From positions 1-9,236 of the forward strand of contig DEOR01000010.1 of the NCBI GenBank assembly GCA_002358345.1: a DNA stretch of 9,236 bases, in the 5' to 3' direction. Made by a program: the position numbers and the translations under genes. Below, in pieces: positions 6,148 to 9,236 of this stretch. A model generated the notes under the pieces. It was given only the letters and a program-made list of their open reading frames with translations, searched no databases and was not told the origin of the DNA. Origin of the DNA: Proteobacteria bacterium UBA3413 (GTDB taxonomy: Bacteria > Pseudomonadota > Gammaproteobacteria > Magnimaribacterales > D2472). How positions within the stretch are numbered: position 1 is the stretch's first letter; each line of letters opens with the position of its first letter.

Positions 6148-6917
6148 TACCTTGGTGTCATCCTCATTCCAGAGTCCAAACGAATTGTTTCTCCGTTTAG
6201 ATATGTATTCTCAACAATATGAGCAGCAAGTGAGCCAAATTCTGCTGGGTCGCCAAATCTATGAGGAAACTGAGTTGACTGAAGCAAAGGTTCTCTAACT
6301 TTTTCGGGAGCCATTTTCATCAAAGGGGTATCAAAGATACCTGGAGCAATGGTGTTCACCCTAATTGAATGTCTCGCTAGGTCCCTGGCAGCAGTTAAGG
6401 TCAACCCAATGACCCCAGCTTTAGAAGCGCTGTAGGCAGACTGGCCAATTTGACCTTCGTAGCCGGCCACTGATGCGGTATTAATAATTACGCCCTTCTC
6501 GCCTGACTCTGACTCATCATTTTTATCCATAAGCTCAGCTGCCAAACGCATAACATTAAATGTACCAACAAGATTGAGGTCTACGATGAACTTAAAATGA
6601 TCTAATGGATGGGGGGCTTCTTTGCCAAGAATTCTTCCACCATAACCTGTTCCAGCACAATTAATTGCAACATCAAGCCTTCCAAAAGACTCTTTAATAA
6701 ATGTCATGGCATCTATCACAGGCTGCTCTTCCATAATATTGGTATTAATGTACTTAACATTATCATCGCCTAGTTCATCGCAAATAGCCTTTGCATTAAC
6801 GTCGTTAATATCAAGAATCATGACCTTTGAGCCATGAGCAACAAAATGTCTTGTAGACGCCTCACCTAAACCCGAAGCTCCACCTGTAATTGCTACTACT
6901 TTATCTTTTAGTTCCAT
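6147..6917 (-). CDS. HSD10-type short-chain dehydrogenase (3-hydroxyacyl-CoA dehydrogenase-like)
   Basis: Classical SDR of 256 residues. The cofactor motif TGGASGLGEA is at 11-20. Asp36 closes the second strand, which in this family favours NAD(H) over NADP(H). NCAG is at 86-89. The catalytic tetrad is Asn115, Ser149, Tyr162 and Lys166 (YSASK at 162-166). Segments at 142-166 (GVIINTASVAGYEGQIGQSAYSASK region), 191-199 (APGIFDTPL) and the C-terminal GETIRLDSGMRMTPR closely resemble mitochondrial HSD17B10 and its bacterial relatives. These oxidise short and branched 3-hydroxyacyl-CoAs, for example in isoleucine breakdown. The precise substrate is inferred. The ATG at 6917 has a strong GGGAG (6925-6929) 7 bases upstream, making this the first gene of an operon with acuI (TAATG overlap) and the small membrane protein. 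Together they look like a short acyl-CoA oxidation/reduction module. Confidence 0.9.
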   Translation of the reverse strand: MELKDKVVAITGGASGLGEASTRHFVAHGSKVMILDINDVNAKAICDELGDDNVKYINTNIMEEQPVIDAMTFIKESFGRLDVAINCAGTGYGGRILGKEAPHPLDHFKFIVDLNLVGTFNVMRLAAELMDKNDESESGEKGVIINTASVAGYEGQIGQSAYSASKAGVIGLTLTAARDLARHSIRVNTIAPGIFDTPLMKMAPEKVREPLLQSTQFPHRFGDPAEFGSLAAHIVENTYLNGETIRLDSGMRMTPR

Positions 6918-6970
6918 TTTTTATCTCCCTAATTAATTAAATTAAGCTATTTCTTAAATTTTGAACATGA

Positions 6971-6976
6971 ATTATA
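6971..6976 (-). promoter_or_regulatory. Likely -10 box for the SDR-acuI operon
   Basis: The minus strand reads a perfect TATAAT here, 53 bases upstream of the SDR start codon, giving a transcript start near 6964. The -35 region at 17 bp (GATCAT) is weak. It is the only strong leftward -10 box in the 160-bp divergent gap at 6918-7077. Confidence 0.4.
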
Positions 6977-7021
6977 CATTCCTATCAATAAAAATGATCG
7001 CTATAAAAGGTTAAAAATTAA

Positions 7022-7038
7022 TTGGCACGATAATTGCA
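7022..7038 (+). promoter_or_regulatory. Sigma-54 (RpoN) -24/-12 promoter of the porin-glnK-amtB operon
   Basis: TTGGCACGATAATTGCA matches the RpoN consensus YTGGCACGrNNNTTGCW at every fixed position. GG is at 7024-7025 and GC at 7036-7037 with exactly 10 bases between, as sigma-54 requires. Transcription would start near 7049, leaving a leader of about 29 bases. Sigma-54 promoters need an enhancer-binding activator, and for glnK-amtB operons this is normally NtrC. I did not find a clear GCAC-N(5-7)-GTGC NtrC site in the 100 AT-rich bases upstream. The site fits nitrogen-starvation control of everything to its right. Confidence 0.88.
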
Positions 7039-7067
7039 TATATACCAATGTAACTTCATAAAATAAT

Positions 7068-7072
7068 AGGAG
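7068..7072 (+). promoter_or_regulatory. Ribosome-binding site of the TorF-like porin gene
   Basis: AGGAG with a 5-base spacer to the ATG at 7078. It is a strong site, and the same AGGAGA element is found before amtB. This fits high translation of the outer-membrane protein and the channel, whereas glnK between them has no comparable site. Confidence 0.8.
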
Positions 7073-7077
7073 AAATT

Positions 7078-7668
7078 ATGAAAAAATTGTTATTACTTGT
7101 TGGAATGCTTGCCCTACCTTCTTTTGCAGCGGTTAGTGCAAATGTCTCATTTGCATCGGATTATGTCTGGAGGGGAATGACGCAAAGTGATGGTCCTGCA
7201 ATCCAGGGCGGCTTTGATTTTGAAGCTGAATCTGGTTTCTATGCAGGCATCTGGGGATCAAACGTAAACTTCAATGATGGAGCAGGAAGCGAACTAGACT
7301 ATTACGCTGGTTATGGTTTTGCTCTTGGCGAAGTAGGCGTTGATCTTGGTTACATTGCTTTTGATTACCCTGAGAACCAAACGGGTCTAGATTTTGAAGA
7401 AATTTATCTTGGTTTAAGCTACGGTGATCTAGGTCTTACATTGGCTTCTGGTCAAGATGGGGCTCCTGATTACACAGAAGTCTCATATGCATTTGGTCCA
7501 GTTTCAGTGGCCTACGGCGAGTATGATGATTACGGAGATAATCTAACTATTAGCTACGGCTTTGCTTGTGGGTCATTTGAGTGCGGTATTACTGCATATG
7601 ACTTTAGCGACAGCGGGTATGGTGCTGATGAAGACGGTTTCTTCTTTGCAGTGTCTGCAAGTCTATAA
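7078..7668 (+). CDS. TorF-family putative outer-membrane porin, extremely acidic
   Basis: The 196-residue precursor has a signal peptide (KK at 2-3, hydrophobic core at 4-13, cleavage likely after SFA at 17 or VSA at 21). The mature start ANVSFASDYVWRGMTQSDGPAIQGGF (21-46) carries the SDYVWRG-x-(S/T)QS hallmark of the TorF/'gcw_chp' family of predicted beta-barrels. The rest alternates aromatic and Gly residues with acidic turns in the manner of beta-strand hairpins, and ends FFFAVSASL, a plausible though non-Phe barrel terminus. The mature chain holds about 29 Asp/Glu and one basic residue (Arg32). Cys164 and Cys169 sit close together and could form a disulfide. It is somewhat shorter than usual relatives (about 220-250). 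It follows a sigma-54 promoter and lies 3 bases before glnK, so it should be induced under nitrogen limitation. A role in letting ammonium or other cations through the outer membrane is inferred; transport by this family is not proven to my knowledge. Confidence 0.85.
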   Translation: MKKLLLLVGMLALPSFAAVSANVSFASDYVWRGMTQSDGPAIQGGFDFEAESGFYAGIWGSNVNFNDGAGSELDYYAGYGFALGEVGVDLGYIAFDYPENQTGLDFEEIYLGLSYGDLGLTLASGQDGAPDYTEVSYAFGPVSVAYGEYDDYGDNLTISYGFACGSFECGITAYDFSDSGYGADEDGFFFAVSASL

Positions 7669-7671
7669 ATC

Positions 7672-8010
7672 ATGAAGTTAGTTACCGCAATCATTAAACC
7701 CTTCAAACTTCAGGAAGTTCGTGAAGCCCTAATTGCCGCTGGCATTGAGGGCCTCACACTATCTGAGGTTAAAGGGTATGGCCGACAAAAAGGTCACACT
7801 GAAATGTATAGGGGGGCTGAATACACTGTAGACACCCTGCCTAAAATCAAAATCGAGGTTGTTGTTAAGGACGATGACCTTGCGACCGTTACCGAAGCCA
7901 TTACCTCTTCTGCCGGCACAGGCAAAATTGGAGATGGAAAAATATTTGTTTCTAGTCTAGATGATGTCATTAGGATCAGAACAGGTGAAACCGGCAATGA
8001 CGCCGTTTAA
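7672..8010 (+). CDS. glnK: PII nitrogen signal protein GlnK
   Basis: Trimeric cytoplasmic sensor of 2-oxoglutarate, ATP/ADP and, through uridylylation, glutamine. It binds and closes AmtB when nitrogen is plentiful. The 112-residue length is canonical. The T-loop region YGRQKGHTEMYRGAEY at 36-51 contains Tyr51, the GlnD uridylylation site. The second signature, TSSAGTGKIGDGKIFV, is at 78-93 and the C-terminal RIRTGE at 101-106. The N-terminus MKLVTAIIKPFKL matches GlnK rather than GlnB (MKKIDAIIKPFKL), and linkage to amtB also supports GlnK. The start is 3 bases after the porin stop with no good Shine-Dalgarno, so it probably depends on ribosomes finishing the porin. It shares the sigma-54 promoter at 7022-7038. 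Confidence 0.97.
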   Translation: MKLVTAIIKPFKLQEVREALIAAGIEGLTLSEVKGYGRQKGHTEMYRGAEYTVDTLPKIKIEVVVKDDDLATVTEAITSSAGTGKIGDGKIFVSSLDDVIRIRTGETGNDAV

Positions 8011-8013
8011 TAC

Positions 8014-8018
8014 AGGAG
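8014..8018 (+). promoter_or_regulatory. Ribosome-binding site of amtB
   Basis: AGGAG with a 6-base spacer to the ATG at 8025, inside the 14-base glnK-amtB gap. It fixes the amtB start and indicates independent, strong initiation within the same mRNA. Confidence 0.8.
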
Positions 8019-8024
8019 AAAATT

Positions 8025-9236
8025 ATGGAAGAAATTAAATTTGCTTTAGATACCTTCTACGCAATTATGTCTGGTGCCTTGGTGATGTGGATGGCAGCAG
8101 GTTTCACAATGCTTGAAGCTGGACTAGTCCAGAAGAAAAATGTCTCAGAAATTATAACCAAAAATCTAGGGTTGTTCTCTATTGCATGTGTCATGTATTT
8201 GCTCTGTGGTTTTGTCCTCATGTACCCTGCAGATGCGGTGTTAGCTATATCCGGCGGCTTAGATGAAGCTGGTGAGGTTATTACTTACGGCATCTTGCCT
8301 GCAATAGGTACTTCATGGGGGCTATCTACTGATATGCCTTTAGAAGAAATTGGAATGGCTTACGGCATGAATTATTCGCAACAAGCTGACTTCTTTTTCC
8401 AAGTTGTCTTTGTGGCGACAGCTATGTCAATTGTTTCTGGTGCAGTCGCTGGAAGAATGAAGCTATTACCATTTTTTGCATTCACTGTGATCCTAACTGG
8501 CTTTATATATCCAGTTCAAGGTTATTGGAATTGGGGTGGAGGCTTTTTAAATACCCTAGGCTATTCTGATTACGCAGGATCTGGAACTGTTCATCTGCTA
8601 GGTGCTGCGGCCGCTCTTGGAGTGGTAGCGTTGCTTGGGCCAAGGAATGGAAAATATGGTGCAAATGGATCCGTTAATCCGATGCCAGGTTCAAACATAC
8701 CCTTGGCGGCTTTGGGTGTATTAATCCTATGGTTGGGTTGGTTTGGATTTAATGGTGGCTCAGAGTTAGTGATTAGTGATGAAGCTAGTGCTATTGCTGT
8801 AAGTCAGGTGTTCCTAAATACAAATATGGCAGCTGCTGGCGGAGTAATAGGAGCATTACTTGTGAGCCTCGTTTTAACAGGCAAGAGTGACGTGACTATG
8901 GTTATCAATGGTGCAATTGCTGGCTTAGTAGCAATCACCGCAGGGCCAAGCGCACCAAGTGGCGGTGAAGCTGTAATCATAGGATTGATTGGGGGCTTAA
9001 TTGTTTACACTTCCATCCTCTTCTTTGATAGAACCTTAAAGATTGATGATCCAGTGGGAGCTATTTCTGCCCATGGCATCGTTGGAATTTTCGGTGTAAT
9101 GGTCGTCCCATTCACGAACACAGATGCCTCATTCTTAACTCAACTCTATGGAGTAATCGCTATTGCGGGTTTTGGATTTATAACTAGCTATGGAGCTGTA
9201 TACCTGATCAATATAGTCATGCCAATTAGAGCTTCG
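8025..9236 (+). CDS. amtB: Ammonium transporter AmtB (3' end outside window)
   Basis: Trimeric inner-membrane ammonium channel. 404 codons are present and the frame is still open at the window edge. Many hydrophobic helices are visible. The N-terminus ALDTFYAIMSGALVMWMAAGFTMLEAGLV (7-35) is typical of the Amt family. Asp182 and the first pore histidine His190 lie in DYAGSGTVH, and the twin His350 lies in AISAHGIVG. FGFNGGSE (240-247) and the ITAGPSAPSGG stretch (304-314) are conserved helix motifs. The last visible residues, MPIRAS, correspond to the start of the cytoplasmic tail (usually IRVS-E-E-EE-GLD-EHG). Probably only about 25-40 codons are missing, including the region that contacts GlnK. 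There is no cleavable signal peptide, unlike E. coli AmtB but like many marine and cyanobacterial Amts. Linkage to glnK and sigma-54 control match the standard nitrogen-starvation regulon. Confidence 0.96.
   Translation, partial: MEEIKFALDTFYAIMSGALVMWMAAGFTMLEAGLVQKKNVSEIITKNLGLFSIACVMYLLCGFVLMYPADAVLAISGGLDEAGEVITYGILPAIGTSWGLSTDMPLEEIGMAYGMNYSQQADFFFQVVFVATAMSIVSGAVAGRMKLLPFFAFTVILTGFIYPVQGYWNWGGGFLNTLGYSDYAGSGTVHLLGAAAALGVVALLGPRNGKYGANGSVNPMPGSNIPLAALGVLILWLGWFGFNGGSELVISDEASAIAVSQVFLNTNMAAAGGVIGALLVSLVLTGKSDVTMVINGAIAGLVAITAGPSAPSGGEAVIIGLIGGLIVYTSILFFDRTLKIDDPVGAISAHGIVGIFGVMVVPFTNTDASFLTQLYGVIAIAGFGFITSYGAVYLINIVMPIRAS

Noticed and set aside
6983..6995. Possible IHF site (TATCAA core) upstream of the sigma-54 promoter
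   Set aside because: The core fits WATCAA, but the required TTR four bases later is AAT, so the match fails the consensus.
7002..7007. Rightward TATAAA as a sigma-70 promoter for the porin operon
   Set aside because: The -35 region at 17 bp (TTCCTA) is poor, and the perfect sigma-54 element 15 bases downstream explains expression better.
6967..7014. 15-codon rightward frame (starts MNYTFLSIK) in the divergent gap
   Set aside because: It has no Shine-Dalgarno, lies upstream of the predicted sigma-54 transcript start, and is within the range expected by chance in AT-rich DNA.
1..9236. CRISPR arrays, insertion sequences, tRNA or rRNA genes
   Set aside because: No regularly spaced repeats, transposase-like frames, terminal inverted repeats or tRNA-like cloverleaf sequences were seen; nearly every base is in a housekeeping or nitrogen-uptake gene.

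Overview
The window looks like chromosomal core sequence from an AT-leaning, tightly packed gammaproteobacterium. The gene order ftsK-lolA-(…)-serS, divergent from trxB, is a gammaproteobacterial hallmark. The short spacers, frequent start/stop overlaps and AT-leaning codons fit an oligotrophic marine lineage of the SAR86/SAR92/OM type. The exact lineage is inference. No mobile elements, CRISPR arrays, tRNA or rRNA genes were seen.

Left block (1-3996, minus strand): ftsK, lolA, crcB and serS (3' part cut off by the window edge) form one compact operon. ftsK/lolA and lolA/crcB overlap by 4 bases (ATGA), and serS starts 3 bases after crcB. ftsK codes for the DNA translocase of the divisome. lolA codes for the lipoprotein chaperone, crcB for a fluoride channel and serS for seryl-tRNA synthetase. 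rarA, which often lies between lolA and crcB/serS, is absent. ftsK has no NTG start before its first membrane helix. A Shine-Dalgarno motif and a possible -10 box point instead to an AUC or AUU start about 25 codons upstream.

Middle block (4078-6917): trxB (thioredoxin reductase) runs rightward from a perfect TATAAT placed so that transcription would begin at the ATG itself, which suggests a leaderless mRNA. Converging on it is a minus-strand operon. It contains an HSD10-type short-chain dehydrogenase, a YhdH/AcuI-family enoyl-CoA (acryloyl-CoA) reductase coupled by a TAATG overlap, and a 43-codon single-helix membrane protein that is easily missed. The small gene ends 2 bp from the trxB stop.

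Right block (7022-9236, plus strand): a nitrogen-scavenging operon. A textbook sigma-54 (-24/-12) promoter precedes a TorF-family outer-membrane protein, glnK (PII signal protein) and amtB (ammonium channel, cut by the window end). The mature porin-like protein has about 29 acidic residues and a single basic one. This fits an outer-membrane route for cations such as ammonium feeding AmtB, with GlnK gating AmtB from inside. This block is the most interesting part of the window. It is best described as an unusually clean and suggestive version of a known gene set rather than a wholly new system.
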